Assembly: GCA_022315425.1 (NCBI GenBank)
Contig: JAIUPT010000010.1
Span: 1-64,000 of the forward strand
DNA: 64,000 nucleotides
Source: Pseudevernia furfuracea
Taxonomy: Eukaryota > Ascomycota > Lecanoromycetes > Lecanorales > Parmeliaceae
Direction of reading: 5' to 3'
In this document: one piece after another, positions 31,701-44,350 of the stretch
Position numbering within the stretch: the first letter of the stretch is position 1
How the letters are laid out: each line of letters opens with the position of its first letter
The notes under the pieces: model-generated
What the model saw: the letters and a program-made list of their open reading frames with translations, nothing else
What the model was told of the DNA's origin: nothing
Databases searched by the model: none
Position numbers and translations under genes: made by a program

Positions 31701-34700
31701 TCCGACAGCAGCACTCCTAAACTTGACGTGAACAGTGTCCGCTGTAACAATATTAGCAACCCGGATAACATATTGTCGTCCTTTTCGGGAACAACAAACA
31801 CAACGTGGTCGTTCGCTGCTACGTTAACTGATGTTTCTGATGGAATTCACCAAGTCAGCATTGATAACATCAGCAGCCTCACAGATGGAGATGCAACCAC
31901 CAATTCCTATGACCACTTCTTGCTTCGCGTTGGTCAAAGCGACAACCCAATGGTTTTTCCCAATTCCGCCAACTACAGCAATAATATGCTGTATAGAGAT
32001 GCAGACAATAGTCTCTACGTATCGCACAAAGCTGCAGGTGCAGACATGTTCCGTTACTCCTTGGATTTTGGTACCACGTACAGTGGTTGGGAAAATTACA
32101 GCAATAGTGGAAATCCCAACACAACTCTGACCCCGAAAGTCTGGTCCGGCACTAAACTTCAGGATTGGAGTGGGGAACACGTTATCGTTCAGTATTGGAG
32201 TCGCCTGGTTGGGAGCAGTGATCATGTTCAGCACGCTGATTTGGGTTTCGGTTCCCGCCAACGACAATTTCCCAATGCTTTTCTCGAGGGTGCATTCAAT
32301 CAACATGGGTACGATGAGGGAGTCAATAATCAGATGGAGATGAAAATTGACAATGTCTGGAGTTTTGATTTCGTTCATGAGTGGCCAGCGCAAGTATCTG
32401 TGAATCTATGGGGTATCAATCCAGATGGCCAACCGGATCAGACCAGGGTTTATGGGGATATCGATGGTGATTACGTGCTGGATCGCATTCCTCCATATTC
32501 ACTGATTAACAACGTTATCAATATTACCGATCCGCCCCCATCACCATTTCTTGGTTGGCGAATATCCCTGAACGACGCTAGTTACCGGTTCCAGCTAACG
32601 CCTATCGGTTCTCGCTGGAACCAATTGGCTCTCTACATTCTTCTCTGGTTGATTCCTATCCTGACAGGCGCCGCAGCTGTCTGGGCCTTCGTGAGGTCGT
32701 TCTATGGCGTGAAGCTCAACGAGTTTGGAATCGAATCAAAGAAAGCGCTAGAGATAGGCAGTGTGCGTCATTTTTTCAGGCGAGACAAAGCGCAAGGTCC
32801 CGAAGATGATCCTGATGAGCCTCGTCTCCCACCGATCAAGCCATCTGACATTGGAGTACCCCACGAATTCAGGCAGGCGAGACAATTCGTGCAGATTCAC
32901 AGTCCAACCACTCCGACCAATCCGACACGACTCACAGTACTGATTGCAACGATGGAGTATGAGATAGAAGACTGGGGCATCAAAGTAAAAATTGGTGGAC
33001 TGGGTGTTATGTCTTCGTTGATGGGCAAGAATCTCAAGCACCAAAATCTAATATGGGTGATCCCTTGGTGAGTCTCCCCCTTCGAGTCTACGAATCTACA
33101 CTAACCTCTATCAGCATTGGAGATATCAACTATCCCACTGACCAACCAGCGGAAAGTATAGCCATCAAAGTGCTAGGCAGTATGTACGAGATCAAGACTC
33201 AATACCATACTGTAGAAAACATCACCTATGTTTTACTGGACGCCCCTATATTCAGACAACAAACGAAAGCGGACCCATATCCATCTCGCATGGACGACCT
33301 TGACAGCGCTGTGTACTATTCGGCTTGGAACCAATGTATCGCGGAAGTCATGAGAAGATTTCCAATTGATCTTTACCACATAAATGATTATCACGGGGCA
33401 ATCGCACCGTTGCATTTGCTTCCGAAGATCGTCCCGTGTCTCTTATCCCTTCACAATGCGGAGTTTCAAGGACTTTGGCCTATGCGCTCCGAACCAGAAA
33501 GCCAAGAGGTCTGCGAGACATATAACCTTGATTTTGCGGTAAGGCTTGCACCAGCCCCATCGACGATGCCCCACTAATCCTTTGAGCAGGTGGTGCAGAA
33601 GTATGTTCGATTCGGAGAGGTCTTTAGTGCGTTTATCAGTCGTCTTGCTTGTAGCGTACATTGTGACTGACTGTGACCGGTTTGGCAGATCTGTTACATG
33701 CTGGTGCGAGTTACTTGCGCATTCATCAAAAAGGGTTTGGCGCTGTTGGAGTATCCACTAAATATGGAAAGCGTGCGTTCGTACGATACCCAATCTTCTG
33801 GGGCATGAAAGATGTTGGAGGACTGCCGAACCCAGACCCGACCGACACCGGATCGTGGTCTGGAGAACATATCAAAACAGAAGAGATCTCCGTCGATGAA
33901 GAGCTCGAAGCTTCAAAACCTAGATTGAAACGACAAGCGCAAAACTGGGCTGGGTAGGTACTCTCTCTGTTACCTTTTTCTGTCGAAGATCGAAGCAAGA
34001 CCTGTGGAAATAAAAGCTAGCCTCTGACTGTTCAGTTTTGTCTCGATTTTCAAGAGTCCGCAGACTCTTTTCGTGAAGAAGGATTGCTGACGCCGACACA
34101 TGTGTAGGTTAAGGCAAGACCCCAAGGCTGAACTTTTCGTCTTCGTCGGAAGGTGAGTGCACATCTCGGAGCGAAGTCTGCCCAATTCGAGTCCTTGATT
34201 CTATGCTGCGATATGTCTCGCCAATTACAGGCCGGTTCTAACCTCCAAACCTTACCGATAGCATGGGAATTTTGCCTCAATGAAGCCATGCTGACTTCGA
34301 TTGTGCAGGTGGTCCAACCAGAAAGGGGTTGATGCAATTGCAGACGTATTCCCCTCTATCATGGAACGGCACTCGCACGTACAACTTATATGTGTAGGCC
34401 CCGTAATCGACCTTTGCGGTAAATTTGCAGCCATTAAATTCGCACGAATGATGCAATTATACCCAGGAAGAGTCTTTTCACAACCCGAATTTACCGCACT
34501 TCCACCATATATATTCAGTGGGGCGGATTTTGCCTTGATGCCTAGTAGAGATGAGCCGTTTGGGCTAGTGGCTGTGGAATTTGGCCGCAAGGGCGTGTTG
34601 TGTGTTGGTGCGTATTCCAGACTGATGCTTTCTCATGCAGTGATAGAATATGGTTCGCAAGAGATTATCTTCTCATGCCCCAGACATCTCGATGCATGTG

Positions 34701-37700
34701 ACCCTGTCCTGGAAGGATCATACTGACACCACGATACGTACAGGAGCCAGAGTTGGGGGGCTTGGAAATATGCCCGGCTGGTGGTTCACTATTGAATCGA
34801 CAACAACTAGGCATTTTATCCAACAGCTAAAAACCGCCCTGGAAAACGCGCTAAGGTCAAAACCTGACGTCCGGGCGATTATGAGAGCTCGGGCTACCAA
34901 ACAGCGTTTCCCAGTGAGCCAATGGGTCGAAGATCTGGAAAAGCTTCAATCTTCGGCAATAGAAATCAGTCATAAGCAAGCGGTAAGGGAAAAGCGCCCG
35001 GCTCTCGTTTCCCAACACACTTCGACCATTTTGGAGACTCCGAGTTTGTTGAGTGTGCTGCAACCACGCCCCACATCATCGCTGCGTCCGCGCTCTACGG
35101 TGGTAGAAGCCTCAAACGAGGGCAAATCCTTGAATACCATCTCAGAAGGACGTCCGCATTCTTGGACGTCGCAAGCCCCAAACCAGGCCAGGGCCTTGAC
35201 TTCATTCTCCGAAGGACGTCTACTCGCTGGATCGGGTCCAGGTCTTGGAAGCAAAATGGGACCTAGCAGTAGACGGAAGGCCCCACCACCACTACTCTTA
35301 GGCAGTTCCTCGAACGCGGCTACAAGAACGGACTTGACTGCAGTCCGTAGGGAAAGTGACCGTGAGTCAACAGACAATCATCAGCGAGCGCCAATTCCCC
35401 GCTCTCCCTCGTCGCCAAATCTTCGTACGAGGCCCAATGCCAGTGAGCGAGACACCGCCGAGACAGTAGAGCAGCCGAGGAAGAGGCGGTCGCAAACAAT
35501 GCCACAACTTCGACCGAATGATAGGAAAGCTGTCCGATTGTTGGGAATGCAACTAAGCGCGAGTCGAGCAAGCGCGCTGGTTTCCTCAAACCATTCTCCA
35601 TCCTCTAGCGATGAAAATTCCTCTCAACTACCCTCTACCCCCAGGACCCCTGTCACCCCAATCACTGCGTACTATACACCTCCAATGACACCGACACCAC
35701 CACCGTCCAGGATGTCCAGGGGGCAGGTCAGCTTTCAAACAAACACCACAGCTGCTACTTCGGTCAGTGGAGACAACTCCAACAGTACTGATACTTCGGT
35801 CAGCGGCGCTACTTCCTCCGGTGCTGCCAATCTTACTGAAGCTGCCAAATCCAACACTATACACACTCCTCATGCTGTAGACTCGTTTCCCAGCTTGGGG
35901 CCACATCTCTTCCCACACGGCGGTATACCCGTCTTGAGCACATCAGATGTCAAGGGGGGGAAGCCGGACAACGTTCTGCAAAATGTAACACCCTTTTTCT
36001 CGGACCCAGGGAAGGAATATGAAACCAAGTTCAAGAAGAAATTGAAAAATCTGAACGGGAAAAACTCCGAGAACCAGCTTTGCATTGAAGAGTACCTATT
36101 GAAAAGCGAGAAGACGTGGTTTAGTAAGCTCCGAGCTGCAGAGTTGAGCAAGGTCCCTAAGGGTAGCCCTCCAGAAGAGCAGTCTCCTGAAGCAGTGGCA
36201 CAAGAGATCAAAAAGAAAAAAGCCAGAGAGGACGACTTCGGTTTAAGGGAAAATCACACGCCACCTACAGGATTGAAACGAATCTTGCGAATGAAAATCG
36301 GAGACTGGCCTGTGTATTCATTCCTTCTAGCCTTCGTGAGAAAATTCATCCCCTGCCCTAGATAGCGAGCGCTCTGGCTGACCTAGAACATTCTCTAGGG
36401 CCAAATCATAGCCGCGAATTCGTATCAAATTACGCTTCTCAACGGGACAGTTGGTGAATCAGCGAACAAGCTATACGTCATCGCATCCATATACTTAGCC
36501 ACGTCTTTGGGATGGTGGCTACTCTATCGAAGACTCCAGACCGTCTATGTCGTATCTCTTCCGTTCTTCTTCTACGGTCTCGCATTCTTCTTCATCGGCA
36601 TTTCCCCTCTAGCGCCTCACTCCAGCAACACAGACTGGCTCCACAATGTCGCGACAGGTTTGTATGCCCTGGCTTCTTCCAGCGGAGCATTGTACTTCGC
36701 GGTCAACTTCGCAGATGAAGGTACGTAACCAATCGGTCTTATCTTTGCCACATCCAAGCACCTGGCGTCAATGAGACGCTAATACGTGCACAGGAGGCGC
36801 TCCAGTCACATCATTCGTCTATCGAGCGTGTGTGATCCAAGGAACGCAGCAGATCTATGTGGTAGCTTTATGGTATTGGGGGGCCGCACTTGCCAAAGCA
36901 CAGGGCACGGTATCCATCGTCGCGAATCTGAACTCGTACCCAAAGGTCATTGTACCCGTCTGCATCACCGTCGCATGCCTGATGTGGTGCGTTGGCGTTG
37001 TACTATTCGTGGGTCTGCCCACATACTACCGCCAAGCGCCGGGCCACATCCCCGCGTTCTACCCTTCACTTTTCAGACGGAAGATAATAATAGTACGTTC
37101 CCAGCAGCTCGAGTAGTGAGTGCGCTATTCTTGTCGGTCTAGCTGACTCATCTTTGCTGCAGTGGTTCTTTTTCGTCGTAGTGATACAGAACTACTTTCT
37201 ATCCGCCCCATACGGCCGGAACTGGCTATACCTATGGTCGAGCCAAGCAGTGCCAGCGTGGTTGATAGTGATCCTGATTGTTATATTCTTCATCGGCATA
37301 TGGATCGTATTTCTCTATTTATTCTCCCACCTGTCGAAAAGCCACTCGTGGGTGCTTCCCGTATTCGCCATGGGACTCGGCGCCCCTCGTTGGGCACAGA
37401 TTCTCTGGAGCACCTCCGACATGGGCCAATATCTGCCCTGGACAGTGGGACCGATCGCAAGTGGTGTGGCTGGGCGGTCATTGTGGTTGTGGCTAGGAGT
37501 GTTAGATGCTGTACAGGGCGTCGGTAAGTCACCCCCTCATACTTTCCTCACAACACCTTTCCCCCCTCTCGCAAAATCATTATCGTCATCCTAATGACAC
37601 CTCTATCCACCCAACCAGGTTTCGGAATGATACTCCTCCAAACACTCACCCGATTCCACGTCCTCTTCACGCTACTCGCCGCTCAAATGCTCGGCTCACT

Positions 37701-37887
37701 TGCAACAATAGTCGCACGAGCCACGGCGCCAGATAAAATCGGCCCCGGAAGCGTGTTCCCGGATTTCTGCATCAATCCCAGAGATGGGCTGGCCTCGGCA
37801 TGGTTTTGGGTCGCGTTGCTTTTCCAGCTGGCCGTGCCGATAGGGTTCGGGGCATTTTTCCGGAAGGAACAGTTGAGCAAAGCATAG
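28774..37887 (+). CDS. Cell wall alpha-1,3-glucan synthase (Ags/Mok1 family)
   Basis: Seventeen exons, 7,566 nt, 2,521 aa: 28774-29124, 29177-29352, 29405-29668, 29806-30035, 30180-30646, 30798-31359, 31465-33067, 33115-33538, 33590-33626, 33689-33953, 34108-34152, 34309-34607, 34744-36335, 36399-36720, 36794-37092, 37163-37523, 37619-37887. All joins are in frame. A signal peptide (MAAEQWSWILLLLVATACA) leads to an extracellular GH13 amylase-like domain with its catalytic residues: D308 in DGFRVDKG, E342 in SGEVVAGN, D459 in VTNQDVFRW. A TM segment near 1070 (LALYILLWLIPILTGAAAV) leads to a cytosolic GT5 synthase with KVKIGGLG (about 1190) and SRDEPFGLVAVEFG (Glu about 1557 and 1565). A Ser/Thr/Pro-rich linker (about 1660-1960) and a C-terminal multi-TM region (about 2095-2515) complete the standard plan. 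Makes cell-wall alpha-1,3-glucan at the plasma membrane. Confidence 0.95.
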
Positions 37888-39478
37888 ATGGGGAAGGCGA
37901 TTTGGATAGAATGATGGGTGGTGCTGATTGTCCTGGGTAAGTCGCGTGTGTCCCGGTGGATGAAGAATAGACTAGTGAACGTGGATGTAGAAAAAGAAAG
38001 TGTTGTAATGTTGGCGTGTCGTTAAGTAGTAGACGTTATTGGAACGAAATTTCAGTGAAAGCCTATATAGACATGTGAGATCTGTATGGTGATTAAAGAA
38101 AATGAATTCAAAGGCGTCGAAGCAGAATCAAGATTCTATGAATGTCGCCAACAAAGACTGATCTAGATCGCAGTCTCTAGCTGTTGCGATCCGTATGGAT
38201 GGGGCGGACTCGGTAATCGATTCTCTCGAATTAGAGCTGGGTGAGGCATTGCATGAGTGAGGCGATGCTGAGGTGCGGGGGACGTGGTTGACTTTGCCGT
38301 GCGCGCTTCTGGTGGAGGGTCAAGTATTAAGTCATACCGGACACCATACGGGTTACCCCGCAGAAGGCTTTACAGGCGTCTAAGGCCCAGCCGGATGTAT
38401 CTACCCCCCGGGAGTCCCAGCCCCGGGATGGATTACTACTCTATCTAAAACACGCCTCTTCCGGGGCACCTGCCCTCATATAATGATGAAAAGTCTCCGT
38501 ACCTCGCTGCGTGGTTAGTGATTCCTCTGTGCTCCATGAATGAAATTATGCCCCCGAAATGAAATTGTGTGCGCTGCGAGAATACATGAATAGCCCTCAG
38601 AATTTCTGAGTGCGGCGCCAAAAATGATGATGAACTTGGTAGAGTACAATGGTGTTGCGGTGCTTCCTATTTTCTGGAGTTGCAAACCAGTAAGGCGCTG
38701 CTTAGCGAGAAAAAGGAAAGCACCCTCGCAGCGCAACACCATTTATTGTACCAGCGCCAATAGGAATCGAACACCTCGAACCTATTACAACTACTAAACC
38801 AACCCAACAACGAAGCGCATCCATGCGGAAGATAAGACGACTCACGCTTCTCCATAAAAGGAAGGAAGGGCCTGAGATGTTGGAGGCAACAGGCTACGCG
38901 GAGCGGAAGAATAATAATTTAATGAGTTATTACCGCACCAATAACATGAGGACTTAATGGAACTGCGGAGAGATCTTGAGCCATGATGCCCACGTTCATC
39001 CATCTTCGGGGCGGTATGTACTTGGGTAGGCCGACGAGTATCTCCGCCCAGCGGAGAACTATATGTATTGAACATTTCCATGTTCTCCAAGCCGTTATCT
39101 CAAGACCAACGACCATGCACCTCGAGCCGAGGGACCATAATTGGTCAACTTTATGACGAAAAGTGCAAATAATTACCTGGGGTCATCAACGCGCGGGATC
39201 TTATCTGCATCCTACCGTCCTACGCCGTACAGTTTCCGAAAACAGCAGCTGAGCAGGTCGCTAACTACTCTACGTTACGATGAACGAAGGATCTTAAATC
39301 TTACAATTCAATGACTGCGACTTCCTTTCCTTAAATTGACAACCACCCCACAAATACATACCGGAAGTACCTGCAGGAGGCGACGCAACATTATTACAGG
39401 CAATATAGCGTGCGATAAGATACGTGACTCCAGACTAGCAAGAGCTAGCGAACGTTATCCGTTAGGAGCCGAGCCATC
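37888..39478. other. Intergenic; tRNA-like segment inside
   Basis: 1.6 kb. GC-rich CCCGGG-type sequence around 38400-38440 and a tRNA-like, Pol III promoter-like stretch at about 38755-38805 (see findings). No protein gene seen; the 3' half is probably the promoter of the permease gene. Confidence 0.5.
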
Positions 39479-41374
39479 ATGGCAATGGACAATCTGAACC
39501 AAAATCGAGGATGGGAGGATTTGAAAGCGCACGGCCGTGATCCGGAAAAAATTGATGATATTGACCGACGGACATCTATCATACAAAGCGGAGAGGTAGT
39601 CAACGCCTCCGGCCATCGAGATCAGCTGCAGCGACAATATGGACTTCTTAGTATCTGCGGTTTGGCGCTTACCATTGACAATGCATGGGTCGCATTGGGT
39701 GGCTCTATTGCTGTCTCTATCAGTTTGTGACCTGAATATCCGAAAAATGTACTGGTACTGACAATTTGGTAGATAATGGCGGCCCAGCTGGTGTTCTTTA
39801 CGAGCTCCTAGTAGCATGTTTCTACTATGGCTTCATCGCCGCATCCATTGCTGAGGTAACTCCTTGCACCAAATGCCCCCCCAAAAAAAAGAAACTTCTC
39901 GCGATTGTTACTGACACTCTCTCAGCTCACATCATCCATCCCATCCGCCGGTGGCGTCTATCACTGGGCCTCCGTGACCCCCGGCCCCCGGTACGGCCGC
40001 GTCCTTGGCTTCTTCACCGGCTCCTTCAACTTCTTCGGCTGGATATTCGACCTCGCTTCCGTCGTCTCCATTCCCTCCAATGTAGCCGTGCAAATGTACG
40101 CGGTCTTCCACCCAGACCTAATCATCAAGCCATGGCACGTGTACGTTGCTTTCATTCTAATCACCTGGTCCTGCTGCGCGTTTGTGGTATTTGGGAACCG
40201 CTTTTTGCCAGTCTTGAATCAGATTGGGTTGTTCCTTGTTATCGTTGGTGGACTTGTAACTATCATTGTAGTCGCAGCGATGCCGAAAGTACATGCCAGT
40301 AACCCAGCAGTATGGGGCGACTTCAGCCAAAACAATGCTGCGGGCTGGAGTAACGGAGTCACGTTCTTAACAGGCGTGCTGAACGGCGCTTTTACAATTG
40401 GCACGCCAGACGCCGTAACCCACATGTCGGAGGAATTGCCCAATCCTGCCAGAGACATGCCTCGGGCTGTGGCAGCACAGATCATCTTGGGCACGCTGAG
40501 TATGTTTTTTTATGGAAATCATGAGATGACAAGCTAACGGTTGCTAGCATCCTTCCTATATGCGATCGCAATCCTCTACGGCATCAACGATCTAACAGCG
40601 GTCGTCGGCAGCAACGGATCTTTTCCCCTCGCAGTCGTGTACTCTCAAGCCACTGGTAACAAGGGCGCCACTTTTGGTCTTCTTTTGATCATCTTCCTCT
40701 CCATTTTGATCTGTGTGCTTGGCACTTTCCTCACAGTACGTCTCCGACATCCGGAGCAATCTGAGTCACCATCATCTGACGCCCTTAGATTGGTCGAATT
40801 TGGTGGGCCCTAGCCCGCGACAATGCGACTCCCTTCTCCGGCTTCTTCTCGCAAGTCAACGAAAAGCTCAGTTGTCCCGTCCCCGCTACAGTCTTCGCCG
40901 CTGTCCTGTGCACATGTTTCGGCGCCGTGCAGCTAGGCAGCAAAACCGCATTCACCGACTTAGTGGGATCATTTGTCATCCTCACGACTATGTCGTACGC
41001 TCTCGCCATCGGGCCGCATCTGTTCACTGGACGAAAGAATGTTCCCCAAGGACCGTTCTGGATGGGCTCAGCCGGTTATGCTGTTAATGCTATCGCTGTG
41101 CTACTAATTTTATTCTTCAACATCATGTTCTGCTTCCGTGAGTCTACCAAGCTTGTAGCTGCTGCCAAGTGCTAATACCATGCCTACAGCATACGTATAC
41201 CCAACCACTGAATCAACAATGAACTACAACAGCGTCATCCTAGTCGGGGTACTCATTCTCACAATAGCATGGTGGTTCATCCATGCTCGGACCAAGTATC
41301 CTGGGCCAAAGCTGTCGAATTTGTATGTCGATGGACATATTGTGGAGCTGCCCAAGGACCAGCACACGGATTAG
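39479..41374 (+). CDS. APC-superfamily amino acid/choline/GABA permease
   Basis: Six exons: 39479-39722, 39773-39855, 39926-40499, 40548-40735, 40789-41137, 41190-41374; 1,623 nt, 540 aa. A hydrophilic N-terminal tail of about 55 residues precedes about 12 TM segments. Family motifs: NNGGPAGVLYE after TM1, SSIPSAGGVYHWAS, a TM6 region with HMSEELPNPARDMPRAV, GRIWWALARDNATPFSGFFS, and the extended C-terminal region TKYPGPK. These fit the fungal choline/GABA permease group (UGA4/HNM1-like). The substrate is probably a small amine or amino acid. All introns are 48-70 bp with GT-AG ends. Confidence 0.9.
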
Positions 41375-42184
41375 CTATCAGTCTATTGTGGAATTGTATG
41401 TATACTTGGTAAAAAATTGAGGAAAAACGCGGTCAGGTCATCTGTAAATATGAAACTCCGTCCGACATCGGAATACGTCGCACCCCGTATCGTACTTTGG
41501 CGATGAGATGCATCCACATTTGTATACCCGCCCACTTCATCATGAATTTTCAAAGCTTCCCTCTTTCTACAGGTCAGACAGGTAAATACTGTCAGATTAG
41601 ATCAACTTCTTTATTTTGAAAGTCTCTAGGAGCTCGCGTTTTTACTTCGCTAGCTAGGATAGCGGAAGTCCAAAATCCTTGCTATGTCGGTACACGCCAA
41701 GATCTCGGATACTTAACGCACCGCTTGAGGGGCAGTCTGAATGGTGGGCCGAAAGCTACTTCGGAATTGTAGCGTACCCAGGCCGGCCTCAGCTTGGGCC
41801 CAAATGCCCCTATGACGCTCCACAGTTGATACGATTTTAGCACTCGGAACAAGCTGCATATGGTCACGGGTACCAGCATATGAGAATCCCGATTGACGGA
41901 GACAGTGGGAATAGGCCCGGATAATTATATATGGACCTTAGTACAGTGGTATGGGGCAGTTTTCATACCTCGGCGCTAGAAAACTCCCACGCTCGCACAA
42001 GCACAGACCTCGATTGAAAAACGAAGCTATGTACATGTAACAGGCGTGAGCGAACGGGACGAAAGAATGCTATTGCTCTGAAAGAGATCAATTCGAAGGA
42101 ATATTTAAACGCTGGTGGAATGCAGCTACTCATGCTGCTCTCAAATGAGACCCGTCCCCTGCAAAGGACACGTCTACCAAATCC
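41375..42184. other. Intergenic, no gene seen
   Basis: Short ORFs without recognisable domains on either strand. Confidence 0.5.
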
Positions 42185-43083
42185 ATGAATGGGATCAAAA
42201 ACCCGCCATGCGATATGCGATATCAAGGCCCACTAACCCCCTGTCAAGCAGGACCGAATAGTTACGAAATACGGAAAGCCTTCTTTTGTGAAAGCGGACA
42301 TGGACAAAACTTCAGACGTGTGATCGATTGGTACAAACCAAACATTTCAATAACTCAAGAAGTTTTGGAACGGGTGTGCAGTGTCAAAGAGAGAGGGAAT
42401 ACCATCAGATTCAGGGTTAACGAAAAGCCAGAGAGAGTCGACTTGATGTTCCCTGTGCTATCGGATTATTATAGAGATCTTGAAAATTGGAATCAGTCCG
42501 GACGTCTTGGTCACGGCAGCCAATAAACCAATGCTGTTTTAATTTATTGTCGGTGACAACGGGAACATAGAGATCACTGAAGCTGTGATGGATGAAACTG
42601 TAAAATACCACGGGGGCGTTGTTATCGTGTGTCTGCTCATGGATCGCGGAAGGTGCGGAGCTGATAGCTTTGACCGGGTCACTTGTTTTCAAACTGGGGA
42701 TGCTCTTCAACATCACATCCTCAACTGCAAACTCGATCTCTCCGACCCAAATGATGGAAGCAGCCTCTCACTGGGAACTAGACGCAATTGAATACCTGCA
42801 GGCTCATGCCAGGCCCAACGTCACTTTTACAAGAACAATCGATCAGCCGGCATCATCAAGTTCGAAAATAGGACACCTTTCAGTAGTAACCATACCATCG
42901 ATGGAAAACCTAGACCCGAGAGTCCCAGCCTGGAGACCCTACTGCATATCCTCGATCGGCCATTTGTACAAGCAGATATTGGCAGATCTTCAAAGAACTA
43001 TATTTGCCAGCATGCACCCAACTCTGTACTCGAGTTCCCCCTCTAGCATGGAGTTGGATATTACAGGAAGCACCTTTTCGTAA
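42185..43083 (+). CDS. Putative hypothetical gene, model uncertain
   Basis: Two plus-strand frames with coding-like composition: 42185-42526 (FFCESGHGQNFRRVIDWYKP, RFRVNEKPERVDLMFPVLSD) and about 42650-43083 (MMEAASHWELDAIEYLQAHA, GHLSVVTIPSMENLDPRVPA). They could be joined over an intron around 42520-42640, but I found no clear in-frame GT-AG pair. No family recognised. A single decayed gene is equally possible. Confidence 0.3.
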
Positions 43084-44350
43084 ACTGCCATGCTTCCCAT
43101 CACCATTGCTATGCCCTTAAGACAAGTGCTATTCCTCGAATTTGACTTTCCATGTCTGCTGCCGATTGCACCATTTCAACTAACAAGTACTCATCTCCCA
43201 CGGCGAAGCAAATTTGAGCGGTTAGAGTCTGTGAGTTAGTCTAAGTGGGTCTCAAAGTGGGTCCGACAGTGGGTTCGACAGTGGGTTCCAAGACCATAGA
43301 AGACTAGCACCAAGCGTCACATACGTTCCAACCTCCACCAGCAACCGACTCTTCATTCCGTCCCACCTCTTTCGTCAACATACATACCACTCTCCTCCCG
43401 CCGTACCGACACCTGCACATGGTAAATTTTCATCCTTCAAACCTACACTCTACAGGGGGGGTTCCTAGCGCTAGGGTATGATACGTATCCGTTCAAACCT
43501 ACAAACCACAACATCAAGACGGCATACTACCATACCATAGCATGCACCGCCCGTGATGTGATGTGCACTGAAACACGAGCCCAACACTTTCTTCCAAAAG
43601 CCCACCACGCAGCCGACCCGCAGATACCCCCCACCCAACCCCACCCAACCCTCCACCTTGACCTACAAAAACCCACCCAAGCACCTCACACCCAACGGAT
43701 ACAAAACCCGCGTTCCGTCTTTTTTCACGACTTACATCAATCATCAAACACCCCGAATAGAATCAATCACCTCTGCAAACTGCCCCGCCGCTCTCACCAG
43801 CAGCCGCGCGTCCGGTGCGCGTCCATCTTCGGTTGAGAGAGAGGATTATTCGCAGCAGATGGATGAGCCGAAGACAATCAGTGTTGGAGATCAAAGGGGG
43901 GTACACTTGTACTTGTGATAATGCTCAAAGGGAAGTAGGGTAGTAGCGAGGGTGGGTCAGTCAGAGATGGCGGATGAGGAGAGGAGAGAGAGAGAGTAGG
44001 GCCGGATGATTTTGAATATGAATATGGGATACGGAATCTTGTACAGAAGCAAACCAATAACACATCCCTGCCTTCGTACCTCCTGAACCGAACTCAATCC
44101 GTCGGAGGAATCATGATTTTCTCTCATTCAGCGTGACGGCGAAGCGCTGGATTCCCAGGATGAAGACATAGTTGGCCACAGCTTATGAAATATCGCAGAA
44201 GGAAAGAGTGATGTTATGATGAATTGGAGTATCGTATCTAAAGGGGATTCGTTACAAGGCATGCATAAGGCCATTCGCCAGACTCACATCCCCTATCCTA
44301 CAGATTCCCCTCCCCACACTCCCCACGATACCACCACTCTCAAATCCACC
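43084..44350. other. Intergenic with short tandem repeats
   Basis: Holds about four units of a 13-14-bp repeat (GTGGGTCTCAAA/GTGGGTTCGACA type, 43244-43290), a C-rich stretch (43620-43690) and a GAGA-rich stretch (43975-44000). ORFs here follow these biased sequences. Confidence 0.5.

Noticed and set aside
38150..38470. GC-rich stretch as a regulatory cluster
   Set aside because: CCCGGG and GGGGCAC motifs resemble sites for zinc-finger regulators, but such short motifs occur by chance and no gene starts within 1 kb of it.
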